This document shows positions 26,476 through 35,522 of a DNA stretch of 64,000 nt, one piece after another. The notes under the pieces were generated by a model, which was not told the origin of the DNA, did no database searches, and saw only the letters and a program-made list of their open reading frames with translations. A program made the position numbers and the translations under genes. The stretch lies in contig JACJNY010000066.1 of assembly GCA_014695295.1 (NCBI GenBank), forward strand, positions 62,001-126,000, given 5' to 3'. Numbering within the stretch: position 1 is the first letter of the stretch; every line of letters starts with the position of its first letter. Origin of the DNA: Microcoleus sp. FACHB-61 (GTDB lineage: Bacteria; Cyanobacteriota; Cyanobacteriia; Cyanobacteriales; Microcoleaceae).

Positions 26476-26841
26476 TTAATTACTGTCTTTCATTCTAGTA
26501 ATTTCTAGAGTAATTCTGCCGCCGAAATCAGGGATGGGGGCAGCAGGTTTCGAGAGTTGTAGTTTAACTCTCTCGACTAACGGTAGTTGTAAAAGCGCTT
26601 GAGCAATAGTATCTGCTAGGCGTTCGATTAATAAAAACTTCGAGTCTTTGACTAGCTTTTGAATCAGAGTAATTGCGCTGCGGTAATCAAGAGTATGTTG
26701 AATATCATCACTTTTTCCAGCTTGCGATAAATCCAGCCATAGAGTAACATCCACTTCAAACCACTGCCCCAAAACTTGCTCTTCAGGCAGATAGCCCGTA
26801 TATCCGTAGCAGCGAATTCCTGTAAGTTGAATAGAATCCAT
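26476..26841 (-). CDS. folB: Dihydroneopterin aldolase
   Basis: A 121-residue enzyme of folate synthesis that cleaves 7,8-dihydroneopterin to 6-hydroxymethyl-dihydropterin and glycolaldehyde. The family features are RCYGYTGYLPEEQVLGQWFE (with the conserved Gly and Glu of the substrate site), TLDYRSAI, and LLIERLADTIAQALL, with the C-terminal strand VKLQLSKPAAPI holding the catalytic Lys. Full length, octamer-forming family. Convergent with ndhE. Confidence 0.92.
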   Translation of the reverse strand: MDSIQLTGIRCYGYTGYLPEEQVLGQWFEVDVTLWLDLSQAGKSDDIQHTLDYRSAITLIQKLVKDSKFLLIERLADTIAQALLQLPLVERVKLQLSKPAAPIPDFGGRITLEITRMKDSN

Positions 26842-26996
26842 TTTGTAATAAACTAAAAGTGCGTTGCCTATACCAATTTGTATTAAACCAGATAAAGTTA
26901 TCTTTCTCTTCCCTCTCTTTCCTTGCCCCCTTTTCCTCTTCCCTCAGCGCCAAGAGCGCCCTCTGCGGTTCAATCACTCTTATTCTATCTTAAATT
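26842..26996. repeat. Intergenic repeat related to ACCGCAGAGGGCGC
   Basis: The segment 26940-26975, read on the minus strand, gives GAACCGCAGAGGGCGCTC and a purine-rich tail. The same repeat recurs on the plus strand near 28660 and 44379. Confidence 0.6.
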
Positions 26997-28364
26997 TCAC
27001 AACCGTCCTCCTTTCTCCAACTTGTCCAGTAAATCCTCAGCAACTTCATACCATTTCCGCCTAATTTCTGCATCTTCTGGCTTTTCTGTCAAGGTACGAC
27101 CTTGGAATTCGGGATATTTATTGTAATATAATTCATCAACTTTTTGATAGAATATATCTTGATTAATGTTAAGATTTTTGCGCCGTTTACCAATCTTTTC
27201 TTGACGAATTATTTCTGCTTGCTCTAAGGATGTATCGGGAGGTTGCTGGCGCGAAGAAAATTTAGGTAAATCAGGCAACTTTGGCAAGGTGAAACCAGAT
27301 TTGACTACACTAAAAGCTAACATTCCTGGCACCAAAACGACACTTAAACTCCCTATAAATTTCCAAGGAATTAACTTGAATGTGCTGTTGTTTTTAACAA
27401 TTTGAGGAGTTTGGTGAACAGGAGTATGATTGCTGGTAGCAGTTTGAGTGGTGTTTTTGAAGGGGCGGCCGACAAAGTTCATTGTCACCATTTGGGAAAT
27501 TATACTGCCAATTTGAGAGAGTTTTGGATCTTTGAGTGCTTCGCGGACTTCTTTTGCGGATTGGTAGCGATCGCCCGGTTGTTCTGCTAACATCTTATCC
27601 AACACTGTGCCGAGATTTGAACTGAGTGTGACGTGCGATCGCCAATCCCAAGTTTTGCCGTTAATATCGTACAATTTTTGAGGCTTTTTGCCAGTTAGCA
27701 AGACTAAAGCCGTGACTCCTAAAGCATACAAATCGCTAGCCGGAGACACTTTACCCTGCCGCATTTGTTCCGTGGGCGAATAACCCTGTTTGCCGATCGC
27801 CGTATCCGATTGTCCGTTAGACTGAAGTACGGCATTGGCTGCGATTTGTTTAACAGAACCGAAATCAATTAAAAATGGTAGTTTGTCAGCATCATGCTGA
27901 ATAATATTATCCGGGGAAATATCGCGGTGAATTAAATTTTTTGAGTGGATGTATTCTAAAACTGGTAAAAGCTGAAATAGCAGTTGAGTAACTTCGGGTT
28001 CGGTAAAATTTTTACCTTGCTGCTGGCGCGATATCAATATTTCTTCGTAGGTTTGACCCTTAATATAATCTTGTACTAAAAATAAAGATTGATTGCCGCC
28101 GATATCTGTTCGCAGGAGTTCTCGAAAGCGGGGGATTTGCGGGTGTTGGAGGTTGTAAAGCATACTCGATTCGCGATCGAACAATTCGGCAGCTTTCGGG
28201 CTGTGAACTACCGGGGAAAACTCTTTGAGTACGCAAGGTTCGTTGTAGCGGTTGATGTCTTCGGCGAGGTAAGTGCGGCCGAAGCCACCCCGGCCCAATT
28301 CGCGGAGGATGCGGTAGCGTTTTTCGAGAGTCGAACCTGGGGTGAGGAGGGAGGAGTTAGACAT
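26997..28364 (-). CDS. Ser/Thr protein kinase with one membrane segment
   Basis: A 455-residue Hanks-type kinase. The kinase domain (about 12-280) has GRGGFGRTYLA, the Lys of CVLKEF, HRDISPDN (HRD intact, Ser in place of the usual Lys-Pro context), DFGSVKQ and GYSPTEQ. A single hydrophobic segment (about 330-352, FIGSLSVVLVPGMLAFSVV) follows, then a charged C-terminal part with two helices. The frame is open 40 codons further upstream, but the sequence there is compositionally unlike protein; I choose the ATG complementary to 28362-28364 (MSNSSLLTPG). It differs from the kinase at 20761 in having no Pro-rich outer region. Substrates unknown. Confidence 0.88.
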   Translation of the reverse strand: MSNSSLLTPGSTLEKRYRILRELGRGGFGRTYLAEDINRYNEPCVLKEFSPVVHSPKAAELFDRESSMLYNLQHPQIPRFRELLRTDIGGNQSLFLVQDYIKGQTYEEILISRQQQGKNFTEPEVTQLLFQLLPVLEYIHSKNLIHRDISPDNIIQHDADKLPFLIDFGSVKQIAANAVLQSNGQSDTAIGKQGYSPTEQMRQGKVSPASDLYALGVTALVLLTGKKPQKLYDINGKTWDWRSHVTLSSNLGTVLDKMLAEQPGDRYQSAKEVREALKDPKLSQIGSIISQMVTMNFVGRPFKNTTQTATSNHTPVHQTPQIVKNNSTFKLIPWKFIGSLSVVLVPGMLAFSVVKSGFTLPKLPDLPKFSSRQQPPDTSLEQAEIIRQEKIGKRRKNLNINQDIFYQKVDELYYNKYPEFQGRTLTEKPEDAEIRRKWYEVAEDLLDKLEKGGRL

Positions 28365-28838
28365 AAACAACGCAAAAATTTTCGAGTTGGGCAGTCGCGG
28401 AGCACAGTATAGCTTATTGTAGCTAAGTTTGTTTGAATGCGAGGGCGATCGCTTTTTTTGGGAAGGATGAAGGAGAAAAGACACTTCGCTTAAGATTCAG
28501 TATCTTGTTTTAAATTATTTAATTACGAGTTTGGCGACGAGTCACGATAAATCTACGAATAAACCGGGTTTCTGAGGTCGCGAGTGCGATCGTGAACTTG
28601 CGTTTTGAGCTCGTAGTCTGAAACCCTCGATTTTCACTTCCTATACTTTTTTTTGAAAGAACCGCAGAGGCGCAGAGAACATAAGAAAAGAAAAGAGAAG
28701 AGTCATTGCTATATTAGGACTTATGCACGGTGATCCAGCAGAAACCGGGTTTTTAACCCTAATACACGGGCTTAAAACCCTCGATATCGGTTAAAAACCC
28801 GGTTTCTTTGTGGGCGAGTGCATCCCCGACTATATATT
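28365..28838. repeat. Intergenic region with MITE-like element (28711-28836)
   Basis: The element runs from TTAGGACTTATGCAC at 28714 to GTGCATCCCCGACTATA ending near 28835. Inside are AGAAACCGGGTTTTTAACCC and its inverted copy GGTTAAAAACCCGGTTTCT. The layout (outer arms, inner arms) is repeated at 61066-61186. An ACCGCAGAGGCGCAGAGAAC repeat is at 28661-28681. No gene is seen. Confidence 0.7.
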
Positions 28839-30122
28839 TTACAAATCCCGATGTGTAAATTCCTTCGCATCTTTCCCTACATAACTCGCGGCAATATGGC
28901 CATCTCCAACAACTCGATACTTATAGGTAATCAACCCCTCTAAACCAACAGGCCCGCGAGGCGGCATTTGCTGCGTGCTAATCCCCACTTCTGCACCGAA
29001 GCCGTAGCGGAAACCATCGGCAAATCGAGTCGAACAATTGTGATAAACTCCGGCCGCATCTACTCCATTTAAAAATGTTTCGGCGGTTTCGCTATCTTCG
29101 GTGACAATGACATCTGTATGTCGGGAACCGTATGTATTGATATGGTTAATTGCCTCTTCCACAGAATCTACTATTTTGATTGACAAAATTAAATCGCTGT
29201 ATTCTGTAGACCAATCGGCTTCATTTGCTTCGGCCATATTTTCGAGGATGGCGCGAGTTTTTTCGTCTCCCCGCAGTTCGACTTTTTTCTGCTGCAAAGC
29301 TGCGGCGACAGCAGGCAGGAATTTGGCGGCGATCGCACTGTGAACTAACAAGGTTTCAATGGCATTGCAGGCGGCTGGATACTGAGTTTTTGCATCGACA
29401 GAAATCTCTACTGCTTTCTGAATATCCGCCGCTTTGTCTGCGTACAAATGACAAATTCCGTCTGCGTGTCCCAACACGGGAATTCGCGTATTTTCTTGCA
29501 CAAAACGCACGAAAGAATTAGAACCTCTGGGAATAATCAAATCTACATATTCATCCATTTTGAGCAGTTCGATTGTTTCTTCCCGCGTGGTCAGCAACTG
29601 CACGACTTCGGGATTGACTGCGGTTTCAGCTAATGCTTGATGTATCACTTTTGTCAATATTTCGCAGGAACGGACTGCCTCTTTGCCGCCTTTGAGAATG
29701 ACGCCGTTTCCTGATTTGATTGCCAAGGATACTATCTGAATTAAAGCTTCTGGGCGCGCTTCAAAAATAATGCCTAAAACGCCCAAAGGACAGGTGACGC
29801 GCTTCAGAATTAATCCTGTATCCAATTCACGGTGAATTTGCACTACACCGATCGGGTTTGGGAGTTTCGCAACGTCGCGCACGCCTGCGATCGCACTTTT
29901 CAACTTGCTCTCATCCAACTTTAGGCGATCGTACAGCGGTTTCGCAATTCCATCCGTCTCAGCCGCCTTGCAGTCAGCCGCATTCGCCGCCAAAATATCC
30001 GGCGCAGCAGCTTCTAAAGCTTTCGCAATAGCTTCAATAGCTTGATTTTTGGCATCAGCGGACAAAACTGCCAATTTTCTAGCAGATACGCGCGTTTTTT
30101 GGGCAATTTCAATAATAGACAT
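28839..30122 (-). CDS. proA: Gamma-glutamyl phosphate reductase
   Basis: A 427-residue NADPH-dependent enzyme of proline synthesis that reduces gamma-glutamyl phosphate to glutamate semialdehyde. It is an aldehyde-dehydrogenase fold: [19 protein letters not shown] for the nucleotide site, [26 protein letters not shown], the catalytic Cys in [17 protein letters not shown], and the C-terminal [15 protein letters not shown]. The frame stays open another 22 codons upstream, but those codons lie in a TTTTGAA-type repeat; the ATG complementary to 30120-30122 (MSIIEIAQ) matches the family. Confidence 0.95.
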   Translation of the reverse strand: MSIIEIAQKTRVSARKLAVLSADAKNQAIEAIAKALEAAAPDILAANAADCKAAETDGIAKPLYDRLKLDESKLKSAIAGVRDVAKLPNPIGVVQIHRELDTGLILKRVTCPLGVLGIIFEARPEALIQIVSLAIKSGNGVILKGGKEAVRSCEILTKVIHQALAETAVNPEVVQLLTTREETIELLKMDEYVDLIIPRGSNSFVRFVQENTRIPVLGHADGICHLYADKAADIQKAVEISVDAKTQYPAACNAIETLLVHSAIAAKFLPAVAAALQQKKVELRGDEKTRAILENMAEANEADWSTEYSDLILSIKIVDSVEEAINHINTYGSRHTDVIVTEDSETAETFLNGVDAAGVYHNCSTRFADGFRYGFGAEVGISTQQMPPRGPVGLEGLITYKYRVVGDGHIAASYVGKDAKEFTHRDL

Positions 30123-30348
30123 GGCAGTAACTTTTAAATAGTTTTGATTGTTGGGTTTTGAATTTTGAGTTTTGAATTGAATCCGCACAAATAAATTTCG
30201 GGGCGGTTTTCAGTCTTAACAATTCTAGAGGAAATTCTATATTTTTGTTGAGACCCCTTACAGCAATCCGCATTAACAGGTTACAACAGTGAAGTATAGA
30301 TAAAATCCCACGGTCATTTCCATTTGTCAATAACCTTTGGAGAGTATT

Positions 30349-32073
30349 ATGTCATCTCACGCCCCTTTACGCAAGGCAGGGCGAGCCGCCAAAGCCGGCG
30401 TTAAACTGATACAGAAAGCTGGCGGAAATCTCGTTTTAGCTTCCGGCGTCACCATCAGCCTGCTGTTTGGTATGGTGTTAGCGCTATCTTTAGCCTCAGT
30501 TTTGATTCTCAACAGTCCCGATCCAGTCGCCGGATTGGCGATCGCACTTCCCATAACTCTGATTTTTAACATCGCTGCTTTTTTCCTATCGCCTTACTTG
30601 ATGGACTTAAGCCAAAATTGGCTATACCATACTCGCTGGGTTTCCTTAGCAGAAATTGAAAGCCTCAGTCCCGAAACAGCGAAAGTTATTCAGAAGGTTT
30701 GCAAGCAGAAAAAACTCCAGCAGCCGCGTTTAGGAATTATCGACGACCAAAACCCTACTGCTTTTACTTACGGTTCATTTCCAAACAGCGCTCGCTTAGT
30801 TGTCAGTCAAGGTCTTTTTACCTATTTAGATGACGAGGAAATTGCCACTGTTTACGCCCACGAACTCGGTCACATCGTCCACTGGGACTTTGCAGTAATG
30901 ACTTTAGCTTCGACTTTGGTGCAGATTACTTATTTAATTTACACTACAGCTCACAGGATGGGTCGAAGTGGTGGCAACAAAGCTAAAGATGCTGCCGGTA
31001 CTGTAGCTGCTGTGGCTTATTTTTTTTACATCGCAGGGACTTATTTATTACTGTATTTGTCACGGACGCGAGAATATTTTGCCGACCATTTTGCAGCCGA
31101 AACAACCGGAAATCCCAACGCTTTGTCTCGCGCTTTGGTAAAAATTGCTTACGGTATTTTGGAAGAAGGACAAAGGGCAACAGAACCCAGCCACTTATTA
31201 GAAGGAACTCGCGCTTTAGGCATTTACGATGCGAAAGCTGCCACATCTACTGGGACTGCTTACAGGATTACTTCGGAACCGGAAAAAATTGGGCGAGTGT
31301 TTCTGTGGGATATGTTTAATCCGTGGGGTTGGTGGATGGAGTTGAACTCTACTCACCCGCTGACTGGTAAACGAGTTCGCGCTTTGAGCACTTATGCCGA
31401 ACAATTAGGCTTGGATGTTGAGTTTGACATGGGCCGGATTGTCGGTGAAGGCAACGATTTGAGCAAGCGGAAATTGTACGGAAATTTTGTGTTCGATTTG
31501 CTGCTGTACAGTGCAGAAACTCTGGGCTTAGCGGTGGGTTTTGCGATCGGCATTTCGCTGTATGCTGTAAACCCGATGATGATGGTTGCTTGTCCTTTAA
31601 TCGCTTTGGGTGCAGGAATTTTGCTCAAGACTTTGGTGATGTTCCCGAATTACGAACAAGCAGAACACTTGGATGTTTTAACCTTAATGTCTGATCCTTA
31701 CGCAAGTCCTTTGCGGGGTCAACCGGCGCAACTACAAGGCGAATTAATTGGTCGCGGCGATGCGGGTTATACCTTCGGTTCTGATTTGAAACTGCAAGAC
31801 AGAACGGGAATGATTTATCTGCGCTATGCTTCTCGTTTTGGGCCACTTGGTAATTTTCTGTTTGGCATGAAACGGGTTGAAAGCTTGATTGGAATGGATG
31901 TTAGGACTTTGGGTTGGTTCCGCCGGGGTGTTGCACCTTGGATGGATTTGATTCAGCTTGAAAGCGATAGCGGTACGACGGTTAAGAGTTATCACCGCTT
32001 CTGGTCTGTTGTGATGGGTATAGCGGCGATCGCGATCGGTATTGCCTCGCTATTTATATCATTTGCTGCTTAA
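30349..32073 (+). CDS. M48-family membrane metalloprotease (HtpX-like)
   Basis: A 574-residue zinc protease for membrane-protein quality control. Two N-terminal membrane helices (about 35-85) precede the catalytic domain. The zinc motif is HELGH in YAHELGHIVHWD, and the third ligand Glu is in REYFADHFA. Further membrane helices follow (about 215-235, then 385-430), and the C-terminal region holds a beta-rich domain with a last helix (IAAIAIGIASLFISF). It is much longer than E. coli HtpX (about 290 residues), as in cyanobacterial members. The frame opens at a TTG at 30337; the ATG at 30349 with TTTGGAGAG upstream is the better start. An intrinsic terminator follows. Confidence 0.9.
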   Translation: MSSHAPLRKAGRAAKAGVKLIQKAGGNLVLASGVTISLLFGMVLALSLASVLILNSPDPVAGLAIALPITLIFNIAAFFLSPYLMDLSQNWLYHTRWVSLAEIESLSPETAKVIQKVCKQKKLQQPRLGIIDDQNPTAFTYGSFPNSARLVVSQGLFTYLDDEEIATVYAHELGHIVHWDFAVMTLASTLVQITYLIYTTAHRMGRSGGNKAKDAAGTVAAVAYFFYIAGTYLLLYLSRTREYFADHFAAETTGNPNALSRALVKIAYGILEEGQRATEPSHLLEGTRALGIYDAKAATSTGTAYRITSEPEKIGRVFLWDMFNPWGWWMELNSTHPLTGKRVRALSTYAEQLGLDVEFDMGRIVGEGNDLSKRKLYGNFVFDLLLYSAETLGLAVGFAIGISLYAVNPMMMVACPLIALGAGILLKTLVMFPNYEQAEHLDVLTLMSDPYASPLRGQPAQLQGELIGRGDAGYTFGSDLKLQDRTGMIYLRYASRFGPLGNFLFGMKRVESLIGMDVRTLGWFRRGVAPWMDLIQLESDSGTTVKSYHRFWSVVMGIAAIAIGIASLFISFAA

Positions 32074-32110
32074 CAGTTGACAGGTGAAACGTTTTAAGTT
32101 AAATATAATT

Positions 32111-32139
32111 AAGCTCGAAAATGCGAGCTTCTTTTTTTT
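32111..32139 (+). terminator. Intrinsic terminator after the M48 protease gene
   Basis: The stem AAGCTCG / CGAGCTT (32111-32117 and 32124-32130) is followed directly by CTTTTTTTT. A classical Rho-independent terminator 38 bases after the stop. Confidence 0.9.
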
Positions 32140-32329
32140 GTTACATACGGTACTATAGAATTTAATACCGCTCTAAATTATCTTTTTTATCAAAATAGTG
32201 AGTTGACTAACCGCTTTCGACGTGTTAGCGAAGCGGCGCGGTAGCGCTCTTATCCAAAAGAAAGGAAGAAGTAAAGAAGAAGATAGGTAATCTTATGGTG
32301 GGAAGGGAGTAATTCAGTTATGAGCAAAC

Positions 32330-33310
32330 ATGACAATCAAAATTGCTACAATTAGTTTGTTGTTGATAGTATTAAGTTTGGCAGTCAGCAACCCCAGCAA
32401 AAAACTCAGGGGTAACTTAACAAAGTTGACCGCCCAGACGGAAAACAGGGAGAAAAAAAACGCCGTGCAAGATATTCTTGATGACAGTGCTAAATTAGAA
32501 AAAGTCGCTGGCAATTTCCAATTTATAGAAGGCCCGATTTGGCATCCAGACGGCTTTTTGCTGTTCAGCGATATTCCCGCCAATATTATCTATAAATTAG
32601 CCTCAAATCAGCAAGTTGAGGTATTTCGCACCCCTTCGGGAAAAGCCAACGGGAATACTTTAGACAAAGAAAACCGCTTACTTACTGGCGAACACGAAAA
32701 TCGTCGCGTATCCCGCACTGAAAAAGATGGCAAAGTTATCACATTGGCGGATAAATACGAGGGCAAGCGGCTCAACAGTCCGAACGATTTGGTTGTTAAA
32801 TCCGACGGCAGCATTTATTTTACCGATCCGTCCTACGGTGTTACTAAAGATCAGGAAGAATTGGGTTTTTACGGTGTTTACAGGCTGGCATCCGACGGAC
32901 AATTAACTCTACTGGTTAAGGATTTGGTGCTGCCCAATGGCATCGCCTTTTCACCAGACGAGCAAAAACTTTATGTCAACAATTCGGAAGCGGGATACAT
33001 TGCCGTTTTCGATGTAAAACCAGACGGAACTGTTACAAATGAGCGGCTTTTTGCAGATTTAAAAGACGCCAGTCAAAGCGGAGTACCCGACGGTTTAAAA
33101 GTTGATGTAGAGGGGAATGTTTACACCACCGGGCCGGGGGGAGTGTGGATTTTCTCGCCGGATGGCAAGCTTTTGGGGAAGATTTCTGTGCCTGAGACGG
33201 CGACTAATGTGGCTTGGGGAGAAAGCGATCGCAAAACGCTTTACATTACGGCAAATACAAGTCTGTATCGGATTCGCCTTAAAATTGCGGGTGTGCGGCC
33301 GGGAAAATAA
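32330..33310 (+). CDS. SMP-30/gluconolactonase-like secreted hydrolase
   Basis: A 326-residue six-bladed beta-propeller of the SMP-30/LRE family, whose members hydrolyse lactones with a divalent metal. An N-terminal hydrophobic segment (about 3-20, KIATISLLLIVLSLAVS) suggests export to the periplasm. The metal-site motifs are in place: EGPIWHPDG with the first Glu, NSPNDLVVKSDG with the Asn, LPNGIAFSPDE, and GVPDGLKVDVEG with the Asp. The substrate is not known; gluconolactone or another sugar lactone is likely. It stands alone between two terminators. Confidence 0.88.
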   Translation: MTIKIATISLLLIVLSLAVSNPSKKLRGNLTKLTAQTENREKKNAVQDILDDSAKLEKVAGNFQFIEGPIWHPDGFLLFSDIPANIIYKLASNQQVEVFRTPSGKANGNTLDKENRLLTGEHENRRVSRTEKDGKVITLADKYEGKRLNSPNDLVVKSDGSIYFTDPSYGVTKDQEELGFYGVYRLASDGQLTLLVKDLVLPNGIAFSPDEQKLYVNNSEAGYIAVFDVKPDGTVTNERLFADLKDASQSGVPDGLKVDVEGNVYTTGPGGVWIFSPDGKLLGKISVPETATNVAWGESDRKTLYITANTSLYRIRLKIAGVRPGK

Positions 33311-33341
33311 TCTAAAATACGGCGAAGTTGAAAGTAAAGCG

Positions 33342-33383
33342 GTTTGTCGTGAGGACTAAATTCCTCACGACAAACACTTTTTA
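33342..33383 (+). terminator. 14-bp perfect hairpin, probable terminator
   Basis: The arms GTTTGTCGTGAGGA (33342-33355) and TCCTCACGACAAAC (33362-33375) are followed by ACTTTTTATT. It belongs to the TAGTGAGGACT repeat family and follows the SMP-30 gene by 31 bases. Confidence 0.8.
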
Positions 33384-33469
33384 TTAGGGGTAATTGACCG
33401 GGCATGATATAATCCTAGTTTTGAGAATCACTCCTTGCCAATTCTTTAATCTAAAATCTCAAATCTCAA

Positions 33470-35197
33470 ATGGTATTAATAGCTCGGTTGCACAAATTTC
33501 TGACTGCTACAGTCGATCGCACATCCCGATCGCACACAATATTTTGGTTGACTCTGAGCTTGACATTTGCCACAGTTTATGCTATTTTAGGACTCACGCA
33601 AGTCTTTAGCGCCGAGTATATGGTGCAAGACGATGCGAGGCAGCACGTTTTCTGGATGATGCGGTTTGTCGATCCTGAATTATTCCCCAACGATTTCATT
33701 GCTAATTATTTTCAATCAGTCGCCCCCGCAGGATACAGCACGCTCTACAAATTAGCCGCAACAATTGGCATTCACCCGCTATTTTTTCACAAAATATTGC
33801 CGCTATTTCTCGGCTTAATCTCGACTTATTACTGTTTTGGTCTTTGCCTAGAAATGCTGCCAGTGCCGATGACTGGATTTATTGCATCTTTGCTGTTAAA
33901 TCAGCATATGTGGATGACCGACGATTTGGCTTCCACAACGCCAAGAGCTTTTATCTATCCGATATTTCTTGCTTTTTTATATTATTTGTCGCGCAGTTCC
34001 TTGCTGCCTTGTTTGGGAGCGATCGCCCTCATCGGACTATTCTATCCTCCTTACGCCTTGGTTGCTGCTGGAATTTTAGTTTTGCGGCTGCTATGCTGGA
34101 AAAACGGCCGTTTGCGCTTGTCGGGCGATCGAACTAATTATCTATTTTGCAGTACAGGTTTGGGAGTAATTTTTTTAGTAATGCTGCCCTATGCCTTAGA
34201 TAACTCTGAATTTGGCCCAACTTATACCGCAGCAGAAGCGAAGCAAATGGCCGAATTTGTCCCCAGCGGCCGAAATGCTTTTTTTCGTCCAAATCCCAAA
34301 GATTATTGGTTGACAGGGCGGGGCAGCGGGATGTTTCCCAAGTCGCTGTTTACGCCTGTAACTCACTGTGTCGGATTGTTATTTCCGCTACTGCTGTTTT
34401 TGCGATCTGCTTTTCCCTTAGCAAATCAGATTCAAAGCAAAGTTTGGCTTTTGCTTCAGCTATTTTTAGCATCCTCGGCGATGTTTTTGGCTGCTCACGC
34501 TACCATTTTTAAACTGTATCAACCGGGTCGCTATACGGCTTACAGCTTGCGATTTATTGTTGTTTTAATAACTGCGATATCCCTCACTTTAATTATCGAT
34601 GGAGTCGGTTATTGGGCATCAAAAACCGCAACAACAGTTCATTTAAAAAGTCTAGTTGCACTAATTACGACAGCGATTATCGCTGTCGCAGTGGTGCTTT
34701 ATCCCTGCTTTGCTAAAAAATTTCCCACAGTCGGGTATGTAGAAGGTAAAATGCCGGCTTTGTACAAATTTTTTGAGCAACAACCTAAAGATATCCTGAT
34801 TGCTTCGATCGCGACCGATACGGATCATTTGCCAACATTTAGTCAGCGTTCGGTTCTGGTGGCAAAGGAATATGCAGTGCCTTATCAGAAAGGCTACTAC
34901 AACAAATATCGGCAGCGACTTAACGATTTAATTCGCGCTCAATACACTCCCGAGCGAGCTGTATTGCAAAACTTCATTAACAGCTATGGAGTTGATTTTT
35001 GGATGGTCGATCGCAATGCTTTGACTCTTCAGTATGTAAAGGATGATGGCTGGCTAAATCAATTTGATACTACACCGGAGGCGATGCTTTCTCTCAAACA
35101 AGGGAAAATTCCCGTCTTAGCTTCAGCAATGACAAGTTGTGCTGTTTTTCAGAATGAAATTGTAGTGGTTTTGGATGCGTCTTGTATTGTGAAATAG
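33470..35197 (+). CDS. Polytopic membrane protein, GT-C-like, function unknown
   Basis: A 575-residue protein with about ten membrane helices and a soluble C-terminal domain (about 425-575). After the first helix comes EYMVQDDARQHVFWMMRFVD: an Asp-Asp in the first outer loop is the hallmark place of the catalytic residue in GT-C glycosyltransferases, so a polyprenyl-sugar transferase is possible, but no named family is recognised. The C-terminal part (KDILIASIATDTDHLPTFSQ) resembles the soluble end of some cyanobacterial GT-C proteins. It stands alone. Confidence 0.75.
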   Translation: MVLIARLHKFLTATVDRTSRSHTIFWLTLSLTFATVYAILGLTQVFSAEYMVQDDARQHVFWMMRFVDPELFPNDFIANYFQSVAPAGYSTLYKLAATIGIHPLFFHKILPLFLGLISTYYCFGLCLEMLPVPMTGFIASLLLNQHMWMTDDLASTTPRAFIYPIFLAFLYYLSRSSLLPCLGAIALIGLFYPPYALVAAGILVLRLLCWKNGRLRLSGDRTNYLFCSTGLGVIFLVMLPYALDNSEFGPTYTAAEAKQMAEFVPSGRNAFFRPNPKDYWLTGRGSGMFPKSLFTPVTHCVGLLFPLLLFLRSAFPLANQIQSKVWLLLQLFLASSAMFLAAHATIFKLYQPGRYTAYSLRFIVVLITAISLTLIIDGVGYWASKTATTVHLKSLVALITTAIIAVAVVLYPCFAKKFPTVGYVEGKMPALYKFFEQQPKDILIASIATDTDHLPTFSQRSVLVAKEYAVPYQKGYYNKYRQRLNDLIRAQYTPERAVLQNFINSYGVDFWMVDRNALTLQYVKDDGWLNQFDTTPEAMLSLKQGKIPVLASAMTSCAVFQNEIVVVLDASCIVK

Positions 35198-35522
35198 GCT
35201 GGGAATTAAGGCGAGGCAGAGCCAGACGCTCTGCATTCCCCGGCTCTGCCGGGGAACTAGAAAGAAACGGGTTTCTCAGCTAAAAATCTTGGTTTTTAGG
35301 TTTAACCGGAGGCACAAAACCCGGTTTCCGACCCTAAAATTAGTAATTTAGTGATTTGTAGGGGCAATCCCCCTGCGGTTGCCACTCCTGAGAGGTAATG
35401 TTGCGGATATCGTGCAATTAAATAATCTCCGCAATCAAAGGTGAATATAGATCCGGGGTCAAGTTCGCCGACAATGAAAATTGCACCAAAGCTCGATCGC
35501 CAATTATCTCTTGGGTAAAAAC
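35198..35522. repeat. Intergenic region with GGCAGAGCC and AACCGGGTTT hairpin repeats
   Basis: Copies of the GAGGCAGAGCC / CCCCGGCTCTGCCGGGG hairpin family are at 35214-35254, followed by AGAAACGGGTTTCT (35263) and AAAACCCGGTTTCC (35317). No gene. The promoter for the gene at 35523 must be within the last 150 bases. Confidence 0.6.
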
